Assembly: GCA_025361065.1 (NCBI GenBank)
Contig: JANYAY010000064.1
Location: 1-40,085 of the forward strand
DNA from: Deltaproteobacteria bacterium
Lineage (GTDB): Bacteria; Desulfobacterota; Syntrophia; Syntrophales; Smithellaceae
Reading direction: 5' to 3'
Length of the DNA: 40,085 bases
Shown here: positions 33,537-40,085 of the stretch, one piece after another
Layout of the letters: each line of letters starts with the position of its first letter
How positions within the stretch are numbered: position 1 is the first letter of the stretch
Position numbers and translations under genes: made by a program
The notes under the pieces: model-generated
The model's database searches: none
What the model was told of the DNA's origin: nothing
The model's input: only the letters and a program-made list of their open reading frames with translations

Positions 33537-34624
33537 TCTTCCGCCCAGAAAATCTGTTTGTTTTTTGCATCTGAGATATAGCCATGAAGGTCCTCAAAAC
33601 TTCGGACATCTGCGGATTCATGAAATGCCCTGTACCATTGGGTTGTCTTTGCAATGGCTGTTTTCACATCCCAGACAGGTGACCACTGCAATTTTGTCCG
33701 TGCCTTAGAACAGTCCAGCCTAAGCAGGCCCGCCTCATTCGGTTGATCGGGGGACTTTTGTATTTCATAGTCTATTTTCGGCCAGACCGCCTTTACCTGG
33801 TCTACAATTTCAACTACAGTAACATTGCCGTCTTCAGACGGTCCGAAGTTCCAGGCGTCGGCAAATTCTTTCCGGCCTTCCAGTAGTTTTTGACCAAGAA
33901 GCAGATACCCGCTCAACGGCTCGAGAACATGCTGCCATGGACGGGTGGCCCGGGGGTTGCGGATATTTACTGTTTCACTATTGCTTACAGCACGCATCAT
34001 ATCCGGGATTAGCCGGTCTTGCGCCCAATCTCCGCCCCCGATTACGTTTCCGGCGCGCACGCTCGCCAGAAGAGTGTTATGGGTTCTACCGTAGTCTGCG
34101 GGATTGAAGAAAGAATTGCGCCAGCATGAAGTGATAAGCTCGGCGCACCCTTTGGATGCACTGTAAGGATCATAACCACCAATGGAATCGTTTTCCCGAT
34201 ATCCCCATATCCATTCCTTATTGTCATAACATTTATCGCTGGTCACGATGACGATAGCACGAACTGACCTGCATTCTCTTGCTGCTTCCAGAACATTGAT
34301 AGTACCCATTAAATTAGTGGAAAATGTTGCAACCGGATCTTTATAAGAAAGTCTGACAATGGGCTGTGCCGCAAGGTGAAAGACAATCTCTGGTTGCTGC
34401 TCATTGAATAACTGCTTTACTTTTTCTGCATCACGAACATCACCGATCGTGGAAACGATATTGAGATCAAGAAGATCAAAGTGGTTGGGTTCTGTTGGTG
34501 GCAGAAGTGAATAGCCACTGATTTTCGAGCCCAGTTGCACAAGCCAGAAGGCAAGCCAGGAACCCTTGAAACCGGTATGTCCTGTCACTAGCGCTCTGGC
34601 ATTACAATATGTATTATTGAACAT
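33533..34624 (-). CDS. rfbG: CDP-glucose 4,6-dehydratase
   Basis: The enzyme converts CDP-D-glucose to CDP-4-keto-6-deoxy-D-glucose using bound NAD. The 363-residue short-chain dehydrogenase-like protein has the nucleotide-binding motif VTGHTGFKGSWLAFWL and the RfbG-typical TSDKCYDNKEWIWGYRE. The YSASK motif follows (catalytic Tyr154 and Lys158), then SVRAGNVIGGGDWAQDRLIPD and RPWQHVLEPLSGYL. GHTGFKGSW together with TSDKCYDN distinguishes it from the dTDP-glucose enzyme RmlB. It lies 6 bp behind rfbF and overlaps the epimerase gene by 4 bp. Confidence 0.96.
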   Translation of the reverse strand: MFNNTYCNARALVTGHTGFKGSWLAFWLVQLGSKISGYSLLPPTEPNHFDLLDLNIVSTIGDVRDAEKVKQLFNEQQPEIVFHLAAQPIVRLSYKDPVATFSTNLMGTINVLEAARECRSVRAIVIVTSDKCYDNKEWIWGYRENDSIGGYDPYSASKGCAELITSCWRNSFFNPADYGRTHNTLLASVRAGNVIGGGDWAQDRLIPDMMRAVSNSETVNIRNPRATRPWQHVLEPLSGYLLLGQKLLEGRKEFADAWNFGPSEDGNVTVVEIVDQVKAVWPKIDYEIQKSPDQPNEAGLLRLDCSKARTKLQWSPVWDVKTAIAKTTQWYRAFHESADVRSFEDLHGYISDAKNKQIFWAEE

Positions 34625-34630
34625 GCTGCA

Positions 34631-35428
34631 TTACCAGATTTTCCATTTTGCCTGACCGGAATTCCATAAATTATTGAGATACTCCACATCCCGCAATGTG
34701 TCCATACATGCCCAGAATCCCCGGTGCTTGTAAACCATCAGCTGACCATTTTTGGCTATCTGTTCCAAAGGGCCGATTTCGAGGTCGCAGGAATCATCAA
34801 TAGTAAGGTAATCGAAAATAGATTTATGAAACACAAAAAAACCGCCGTTGACGAGGCCATCTCCATTCTGCGGTTTCTCTGCAAAGGATTTAACGAGATC
34901 ACCGTCAATTTTTAATTCACCGAAACGTGAAGCGGGATTGATCCCCGTAACTGTTACCAGTTTGCCGTGAGCATGATGAAATGTCAAAAGAGCATCGATG
35001 TCGATATCAGAGATGCCATCGCCATAGGTCATCATGAATATATCGCCGGAAATATATTTTTCCAGTTTTTTTAAACGTCCCCCTTTAAGTGTCTTTTCTC
35101 CCGTATTAGCTAAAGTTATACTCCAACCGGCTTCATCATGAGACTTATGAATGCATATATTTTCCGGCTGCCCCAAGGCAATGGTCACGTCATTGTTCAT
35201 GAGTTCATAATGGCAAAAATAATTTTTGATCATATCGCCGCGATACCCCAAAGCCAGAGCAAAATCACGAAAGCCGAACCTCGAATAATATTTCATAATA
35301 TGCCAGAGGATCGGGCGCTCGCCGATATTGACCATCGGCTTAGGTCGAAATTCTGTTTCTTCACGCATGCGTGTTCCCGTACCGCCACATAGAATAACAA
35401 CCATGATATTTTTATTTTGATCAATCAT
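34631..35428 (-). CDS. rfbF: Glucose-1-phosphate cytidylyltransferase
   Basis: It makes CDP-glucose from CTP and glucose-1-phosphate. The 265-residue protein has the family start VILCGGTGTRMREETEFRPKPM and IGERPILWHIMKYYSRFG. LALGYRGDMIKNYF, FMMTYGDGISDIDIDALL (metal-binding Asp), GELKIDGDLVKSFAEKP, VNGGFFVF and HRGFWACMDTLRD follow. MREETEFRPKPM is diagnostic for RfbF. GAGG lies 9 nt before the ATG at 35428. It is the first gene of the polysaccharide cluster. The upstream gap (35429-35518) should contain the operon promoter; only a weak candidate (TTGATT at 35484-35479, TATACA at 35459-35454, 19-bp spacer) is visible. Confidence 0.96.
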   Translation of the reverse strand: MIDQNKNIMVVILCGGTGTRMREETEFRPKPMVNIGERPILWHIMKYYSRFGFRDFALALGYRGDMIKNYFCHYELMNNDVTIALGQPENICIHKSHDEAGWSITLANTGEKTLKGGRLKKLEKYISGDIFMMTYGDGISDIDIDALLTFHHAHGKLVTVTGINPASRFGELKIDGDLVKSFAEKPQNGDGLVNGGFFVFHKSIFDYLTIDDSCDLEIGPLEQIAKNGQLMVYKHRGFWACMDTLRDVEYLNNLWNSGQAKWKIW

Positions 35429-35518
35429 TCGATTGCCTCATATTATTTAGATATGTATATTGGATTTAAGGTTCGGAAAATCAATGAAGAAATATTTTTT
35501 GTCGATATCTATGAGCCT

Positions 35519-35553
35519 AAAAAAGGACTGGGGGGAGGGATTGCTCCCTCCCC
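35519..35553 (-). terminator. Intrinsic terminator of the multicopper oxidase gene
   Basis: A 9-bp GC-rich perfect stem (GGGGAGGGA at 35532-35540 with its complement at 35545-35553) has a TTGC loop. On the minus strand it is followed, after 7 nt, by six T residues (plus-strand A-run 35519-35524). It lies 60 bp after the oxidase stop and insulates the polysaccharide operon from that gene. Confidence 0.6.
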
Positions 35554-35612
35554 GTTAAAACTGCTTTTGTTAATTTACTAACTTAGTCGGACTAAATAAC
35601 AATTGCCAGACT

Positions 35613-38600
35613 TTAAAAACCAGCCAACATGACTGTAGGGTCAGCAGTAGTAAGCCGAGTCCAGGCATTGGCTTCCCATTTCCAAACTCCGGCATTGCCT
35701 GCCATACCATCTACATATAACGCAGAACCCAACGCAACCATATTTGTCGGATTGATACCGTTGAGCTGAGTCCAAGCACTGCCGTCATATTTCCAGACGC
35801 CCGCATTGCCTGCCAAGCCAGCTACATATAACGCAGAACCCGACGCAACCATATTTGCCGGATTGACACCATTTAGCCGAGACCAGGCACTACCGTCATA
35901 TTTCCAGACGCCCGCATTGCCTGCCAAGCCACTCGCATACAATACTGAACCCGAGGCTATCATGCTTGTCGGGTTAAGAGTATTGAGCCGAGTCCAGGCA
36001 CTGCCGTCATATTTCCAAACACCGGCGTTACCTGCCATGCCACTTGCATACAATACTGCGCCCGAGGCCACCATGCTTGTCGGGTCGATAGTATTGAGTT
36101 TAGTCCAGACACTACCGTCATATTTCCAGATGCCGGCATTTCCTGCCAAACCACTCGCATACAATACTGAACCCGAGGCCACCATGCTTGTCGGGTTAAC
36201 AGCATTAAGTTGAATCCAGGAATTACCACCCCATTTGAAGATACCAGGCGCTCCCGTTATACCAAACACATACAAGAGGGAACCCGAAGCCACCATATTT
36301 GTCGGATTGTTTGCAGTAATTTTCGTCAAAGCACCCATGTCCCATTGCGAGATACCGGCACCCGTATTGGCTAAATACAGCAGTTGATCAGTATTCAACA
36401 CCAATGGCCGCATCATGTCGTCTTCTTCATGTCCCAGGATATGGCAATGCCATGTATACTCATGACCGAAGTTAGTCACGGCATTGACGACGGTGGTCGG
36501 AGTCCCCGTCAAGGGGTCGAAACTCGGGAATGTAGATCCCACGGGCATTGCAGGGTTCAGAGGTCGAATGCTGTTGGGAACCGAGAAGGGGTAAGTAGGT
36601 ACCTTGGCTCGCATGGCTACAATGATATCTTCCAGCGGGTTCATCCGGACGGTGTCCTTCCAGCCCAGTTCATTGGGGTCGGTAGTGCGGATAGCCCCGT
36701 CCCAGCCGACACGGTTAATTACCTGCACATCGAATAAATGGAAATGAATGCCGTGGGTGTCTACGCCGTTGTGGGTGATCTTCCACAACTGAGTTTCACC
36801 GGCTTTGAAGGTCTCAGTGGGAGGATCAATGAATCCCAGCGGAACAGTAGTTTGAATATTAGCACCTGTAAACGGCAGTTCAACTCCCAATGTTGCGTTC
36901 ATCCTCCCTTCAGGATCAAATAACTCCTGGATGGTTTTCGGCTTCAGCGGCATCGTTACCGGTGCTGCAGCGCCGACAGGTGTAAATGTCAGGAAATTGG
37001 CTGAGATTGTCGAATACGTCGCGGTAGCTGCATTCCCTCCAGAGGCAACCAGATACTCCGGCTCCGGTATAACAAGTTTATCCTGAGTCAAAGCAAAGGT
37101 CGTCGGCAGGGTCGTGTTTAATGTGCTTACCAATGCCGGCGGATAGTCATCAACAGGTCCAGGTACGCCGGAATCAGTTCCTGATACCTGGAATTGCAAA
37201 ATAGTTCTGGTGTTGGGGCCATAACCGGGCATAGTTGAGGGAGCGCCGCCCTGATAATTTGCCCCGCCGGTTGCCGAATAATCGGGGTTGCCCGTATAAA
37301 AGTCATAGCGCGGGTCACCTGCCGGCACTGGCGCCGGGGAGTCATTATAGAGAATAATTTTCTTCCCTTGAAATTTTGAGAAATCGACGATGATGTCCGC
37401 CCGTTCCGCCGGGGCCAGGAAAAGTGTTTTTTCCAGAACATTTAATACAACGATATTTCTTTTGTTTTGTTCAAAACCGACAGGGGTATTGGGGAGGACC
37501 ACCGGTGCCGGCAAAATCCCGCCTTCCGTACCGATCTGGATCATGGCCGGACCACGCAAAGCCGGATCGGGCACGCCCGGGAGTCTGCTGTCCAATATAT
37601 CCGGGATCATACCCGGTGTTTGCGCCTGCCAGGAGGCTGGAAATGCAGCTGCTCCGGGAACCGCCGGCACCATTTTTACTTCCGTACTGCCTCCGACGAT
37701 GACGGTAGGTAAACCGGTATAACCGGCGCCGCCATTTGTCACAGTGATGGCCGTTACAGCACCGCCGGTAACAGTTGCCGTCGCCCAGGCGCCATATCCT
37801 CCGCCACCTGAAATGTGTACCATGGGGGGAACTGTTGAACTGCAACCGGCCCCTCCGCTACTAACAGCGATGCTGGCGATAGTGCCGGCGGCAGCCCCTG
37901 TCCCTAATGTTGCGGTGGCCGTAGCAGGGGTCGTGCAGCTGTCAGCCTGATACAATTGAAGATTTAACATCCGGTCATTAGTGGCGTTGAGGATTCTCAG
38001 CCTGTACAGGGCAGGCGCAACTGAAATGTAGGGATATGCCGTGCCGTTCACAAGAGGAGTATCCATGAAAGCCTCGGGTACGTGAGAGACTGTGGGCGGA
38101 TAAGGCGATGTTACGGGGAATACCGGCCAGAACCAGGGACCATAGTCCCAGCGTCCCAGAGGGTTTGCCCCTGTGATGGAAGTGGGATCCTGGTTTGGTT
38201 GATAAACATGGGGAAACCAGAGATTACCGCCAGTGGGAGGTGTAGCTGCTCCCCAGGTCAGGGGAGAAACCCAAAGAGGATCAGTTGTCGCGGTGTAACG
38301 TGAGACACCTGTTTGAACACCGGCAGGCGGAGCGACTGGGAATGCTGCATCTACGGAGGCATCATAAACAAAAGTCTTGTCTTGAATGACCATTGGAATA
38401 AGGCGTGCCAAATCCGCGCTGGAGATCGCCCCGGTAGTAGGATTAGTCACAATCGTTCCGGGCACTCCTGCGGCAAGCAATGCGCTTTCTTCTGTCGGAT
38501 CAACCAACAGATAGCCCGCGGCCTCACCTGCATAAACATTAACACCGGTTATCCCTAAAGCATGATCATGATAGAACAGCAATCTGCCAGACTGCTGATT

Positions 38601-39449
38601 GGGCCAATAAAAGGTTGCCACACCGGCAGGTGTTGTTGTCGCACCGGGCGTAGCACAAGTCAGTTGGCCGGAGCAGGCTGTAATGATTGTGCCAGCTGCA
38701 TTATACCACATGTCGGGAACATTATGCTGACTGGCGCCCTTAACAAAAGGTGTCACTTCCCCAGCCGGAGTGATCCACTGGTGAGCCGTCCCGTCACTAA
38801 TCCACGGAGGAAGACCGCCATGGAGATGGATAGTAGCCCGGTTTTCCGTATAGCTGGCGCATGTTGAAGCCGGAGCCGTTGGGTCACAGGCAGCACCGGC
38901 AGCTGTCAGCGGACCAAGACCTGCGCCCATGATTGTTTTGTCCACGGGCACAAAGAGATTGCCACCAGCCGCGGTCAACGGGAGTGTGTTGGTGAATTTG
39001 ATGCGCACCGGCCTGTTTTTTGTGGCCAGGATCAGAGGTCCCAAATAGTGGACAGTCGCCGGTACCACACTATTTGTGGTCCCAGCTGCGTCTGTCCCAT
39101 TATTAGTCTGCACATAACCCCGCAGTTTAGTCCCGACCGCGGGTAGATCCAAATGCATCCGCTCTTGATACTCAACCAGAGAGATTTCGTAATAATCGGA
39201 TCCCGGGAAAGTTAACTTATCCGGCGTAGCCAGAGGTATCTGCTGAGGCACAGGAAGGTTGTTTCCTGTGTTAACACCCGGTAGAGTATTGATAAACTTC
39301 CTCAGTGGCGGGCTGTAAGCAAAATTTGGTAAGGCCAAATTGACGTTTGGATTGAGCGTAGGCGCAGCGTGGCTTTGCTCAATATCCCAGGCAAAGATTG
39401 TCAATACCAGGAACATTGGTATCATCATAAATAATTTGCGTTTGTACAT
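35613..39449 (-). CDS. Exported CotA-like multicopper oxidase with an inserted Gly-rich module and C-terminal propeller-like repeats
   Basis: Multicopper oxidases couple one-electron oxidation of a substrate to four-electron reduction of O2. From ATG 39449 (AGGAG 8 nt upstream; an upstream frame to 39509 was rejected) the protein has 1278 residues, about twice the usual length. A Sec signal peptide ends near SHAA (29), with no twin-arginine motif. All four copper-binding blocks are intact: HLHGG (H208, H210), YHDH (H294, H296), HGIHFH (H899, H902, H904) and [12 protein letters not shown] (H1001 to M1012, with Cys1002 and axial Met). The HLHGG and HDH style is that of CotA/bilirubin oxidase-like enzymes. 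A Gly-rich beta module is inserted at about 505-590. Residues 1022-1278 are seven repeats of about 37 residues. The gene has its own promoter element and terminator. Substrate unknown; Mn(II), phenolics and bilins are possible for this family. Confidence 0.93.
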   Translation of the reverse strand: MYKRKLFMMIPMFLVLTIFAWDIEQSHAAPTLNPNVNLALPNFAYSPPLRKFINTLPGVNTGNNLPVPQQIPLATPDKLTFPGSDYYEISLVEYQERMHLDLPAVGTKLRGYVQTNNGTDAAGTTNSVVPATVHYLGPLILATKNRPVRIKFTNTLPLTAAGGNLFVPVDKTIMGAGLGPLTAAGAACDPTAPASTCASYTENRATIHLHGGLPPWISDGTAHQWITPAGEVTPFVKGASQHNVPDMWYNAAGTIITACSGQLTCATPGATTTPAGVATFYWPNQQSGRLLFYHDHALGITGVNVYAGEAAGYLLVDPTEESALLAAGVPGTIVTNPTTGAISSADLARLIPMVIQDKTFVYDASVDAAFPVAPPAGVQTGVSRYTATTDPLWVSPLTWGAATPPTGGNLWFPHVYQPNQDPTSITGANPLGRWDYGPWFWPVFPVTSPYPPTVSHVPEAFMDTPLVNGTAYPYISVAPALYRLRILNATNDRMLNLQLYQADSCTTPATATATLGTGAAAGTIASIAVSSGGAGCSSTVPPMVHISGGGGYGAWATATVTGGAVTAITVTNGGAGYTGLPTVIVGGSTEVKMVPAVPGAAAFPASWQAQTPGMIPDILDSRLPGVPDPALRGPAMIQIGTEGGILPAPVVLPNTPVGFEQNKRNIVVLNVLEKTLFLAPAERADIIVDFSKFQGKKIILYNDSPAPVPAGDPRYDFYTGNPDYSATGGANYQGGAPSTMPGYGPNTRTILQFQVSGTDSGVPGPVDDYPPALVSTLNTTLPTTFALTQDKLVIPEPEYLVASGGNAATATYSTISANFLTFTPVGAAAPVTMPLKPKTIQELFDPEGRMNATLGVELPFTGANIQTTVPLGFIDPPTETFKAGETQLWKITHNGVDTHGIHFHLFDVQVINRVGWDGAIRTTDPNELGWKDTVRMNPLEDIIVAMRAKVPTYPFSVPNSIRPLNPAMPVGSTFPSFDPLTGTPTTVVNAVTNFGHEYTWHCHILGHEEDDMMRPLVLNTDQLLYLANTGAGISQWDMGALTKITANNPTNMVASGSLLYVFGITGAPGIFKWGGNSWIQLNAVNPTSMVASGSVLYASGLAGNAGIWKYDGSVWTKLNTIDPTSMVASGAVLYASGMAGNAGVWKYDGSAWTRLNTLNPTSMIASGSVLYASGLAGNAGVWKYDGSAWSRLNGVNPANMVASGSALYVAGLAGNAGVWKYDGSAWTQLNGINPTNMVALGSALYVDGMAGNAGVWKWEANAWTRLTTADPTVMLAGF
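35616..36386 (-). repeat. Seven tandem 37-residue (111-bp) repeats at the C-terminus of the oxidase
   Basis: Repeats begin at residues 1022, 1058, 1095, 1132, 1169, 1206 and 1243 of the oxidase. Each has the pattern [20 protein letters not shown], then [14 protein letters not shown]: four short beta strands per unit. Repeats 2 to 6 are exactly 37 residues. Units 3 to 6 are nearly identical and share codons, which suggests recent duplication; the outer units 1, 2 and 7 have diverged. Seven four-stranded units fit a seven-bladed beta-propeller. The structure is an inference from repeat count and strand pattern. Confidence 0.85.
37680..37937 (-). other. Gly-rich GGxGY beta module inserted in the middle cupredoxin domain
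   Basis: Residues about 505-590 of the oxidase contain two related units, [20 protein letters not shown] and [20 protein letters not shown]. Each is followed by a V-x-I-x-GG-type strand (VHISGGGG and VIVGGS). I associate this kind of repeat with large surface and phage tail-type proteins rather than with multicopper oxidases. It interrupts the second cupredoxin-like domain between [10 protein letters not shown] and VKMVPAVPG. Confidence 0.7.
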
Positions 39450-39574
39450 ATTAATTCTCCTCTCATTGTTGTTTAACTGACACTGATTATTTTCCATTCT
39501 TAATGCCATCCGCCTCCCTATTAATAATAGTCTTTCTGCGTCGAGCGCAGGTAGTCAGGGTTGGCAACAATGTA

Positions 39575-39603
39575 CGGGATTATAAAGTTATTCACAATCA
39601 GGG
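39575..39603 (-). promoter_or_regulatory. Possible promoter element of the multicopper oxidase gene
   Basis: On the minus strand CCCTGATTG is followed by TTTATAATCC, giving a perfect TATAAT at 39584-39579. Twenty-two of 29 positions match the element before the FKBP gene (9806-9834). The -10 box lies about 130 bp upstream of the oxidase ATG. There is no standard -35 box at 16-18 bp. Confidence 0.35.
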
Positions 39604-39807
39604 ACGCCCCGATTGATAGATGCGCTAATTCTTAAAGGTGTACTTCCAAATAATCAGTATTTCTTAGCTTATGGATCAATTCCTTAGACGCAGTATGATT
39701 GATCTCTAATAGTTAGGTAAAACATAGAATACGATCTAATCATAGGCATTATTGATAATTTCATCGTTAATTATGACATATTTGGTATAATCATTGATAA
39801 ATAGATC

Positions 39808-39827
39808 AATGCCGGAGCTCCGGCATT
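39808..39827. repeat. Perfect 20-bp palindrome between the oxidase and the partial upstream gene
   Basis: AATGCCGGAGCTCCGGCATT is its own reverse complement. It lies 52 bp after the stop codon of the partial minus-strand gene. Neither side has a T-run, so it could be a weak terminator of that gene or a dimeric protein-binding site upstream of the oxidase. Confidence 0.5.
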
Positions 39828-39878
39828 ATTGACTATATTGATTTAATTATGGATAATCATAAATGTGCTTAGCGTTTA

Positions 39879-40085
39879 TCACATCTGCTTCTCTTCTTTC
39901 GCCGGATGTGAAGATGGAAGGGCCAGGAAAGAATCAATCCAATCTCTGAGAATTGTCAGTTTGATGCGGAAGTTCTCATGGTCATCTTTCTTCCATTGTT
40001 GAGCATCACAATTATTGAGGCTGGAGACTGTCTTATTAACCATGCCATATAGAGCTTCAAAATTAGCACCTTTGGTTACTTCACC
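39879..40085 (-). CDS. C-terminal end of an unknown protein, start outside the window
   Basis: The minus-strand frame is open from the last base of the window down to TGA at 39881-39879, giving 68 residues. They form a soluble, charged, helical-looking tail: FEALYGMVNKTVSSLNNC, then WKKDDHENFRIKLTILRDWI, and a Pro/Lys/Glu-rich end. Amino-acid composition is protein-like and there is no internal stop, in contrast to the stop-rich DNA beside it. I cannot assign a family. It is transcribed in the same direction as the oxidase gene, which starts 429 bp further on. Confidence 0.55.
   Translation of the reverse strand, partial: GEVTKGANFEALYGMVNKTVSSLNNCDAQQWKKDDHENFRIKLTILRDWIDSFLALPSSHPAKEEKQM

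Larger units (their letters stand above)
39450..39878. other. Gene-free, AT-rich region upstream of the multicopper oxidase
   Basis: This 429-bp stretch has no credible gene on either strand. It holds the oxidase ribosome site (GAGAGGAG, 39458-39465), a promoter-like element (39575-39603) and a 20-bp perfect palindrome (39808-39827). GGCATTATTGA occurs twice (39745-39755 and 39822-39832), and several short ATCATTGAT-like motifs are scattered between 39690 and 39810. These may be binding sites for a regulator. No riboswitch or RNA gene was recognised. Confidence 0.5.

Noticed and set aside
35806-36213. Plus-strand frame of 135 residues with internal repeats
   Set aside because: It is the antisense of the 111-bp oxidase repeats. 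Repeat periodicity keeps stops out of several frames, and there is no ribosome site.
35960-36229. Minus-strand repeated frame of 89 residues
   Set aside because: Same repeats in another frame; the oxidase frame is supported by the continuous copper-oxidase domain and the regular 37-residue unit.
35613-36386. The 111-bp tandem repeats as a CRISPR array or satellite
   Set aside because: They are coding, without distinct spacers, at a 37-codon period that stays in frame.

Overview
The window looks like chromosomal DNA of a Gram-negative, diderm bacterium, most plausibly a deltaproteobacterium (Desulfobacterota, Syntrophales-like). This rests on the gene set and protein style only; there is no rRNA or other marker gene. 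It carries outer-membrane secretion and polysaccharide-export machinery throughout. No tRNA, rRNA, CRISPR array, transposase, integrase or phage gene was recognised.

Layout. (1) 1-363: the 3' end of a BON-domain gene with an intrinsic terminator. (2) 522-8167: a type II secretion system (T2SS) locus split into two convergent blocks. gspG-gspD lie on the plus strand; gspI-J-K-L-M-C lie on the minus strand and run towards gspD. The motor genes gspE/gspF, gspH and the prepilin peptidase are not in the window. (3) 8348-10561: periplasmic housekeeping genes, namely a lytic transglycosylase, an FKBP-type prolyl isomerase and an unknown exported protein. (4) 10754-35428: an almost continuous 24.7-kb minus-strand exopolysaccharide/capsule cluster of the Wzx/Wzy type. 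Transcription runs from nucleotide-sugar synthesis (rfbF, rfbG, an RmlC-like epimerase, a C-methyltransferase, a DegT aminotransferase and a NeuD-type acyltransferase) through tailoring enzymes, flippase, glycosyltransferases and polymerase. It continues to the initiating phosphotransferase and ends in the export genes: an unknown exported protein, a YjbH/GfcD-type outer-membrane protein, a Wzz-type co-polymerase, a 1067-residue Wza-like protein with about seven SLBB domains, and a small Ala/Gly-rich YjbE/GfcA-like protein. (5) 35613-39449: a separately transcribed 1278-residue CotA-like multicopper oxidase with a C-terminal array of seven 37-residue repeats, probably a beta-propeller. (6) 39879-40085: the C-terminal end of an unknown gene running in from the right.

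How the genes work together. The sugar genes suggest a CDP-activated, C-methylated 4-amino-4,6-dideoxyhexose, probably N-acylated. A WbaP/WcaJ-type phosphotransferase starts the lipid-linked repeat unit, three GT2 enzymes and one GT9 enzyme extend it, Wzx flips it, Wzy polymerises it, Wzz sets chain length, and the SLBB and YjbH proteins carry the polymer to the surface. Four methyltransferases and two acyltransferases predict a heavily modified, rather hydrophobic polymer. The multicopper oxidase is exported and could be a T2SS client, but nothing in the sequence proves that link.

The most unusual items are the oxidase with its propeller tail and inserted glycine-rich module, the SLBB protein with a helical insertion flanked by two cysteines, the combination of YjbE-like, YjbH-like and Wza-like proteins in a Wzx/Wzy cluster, and the predicted branched amino sugar pathway.
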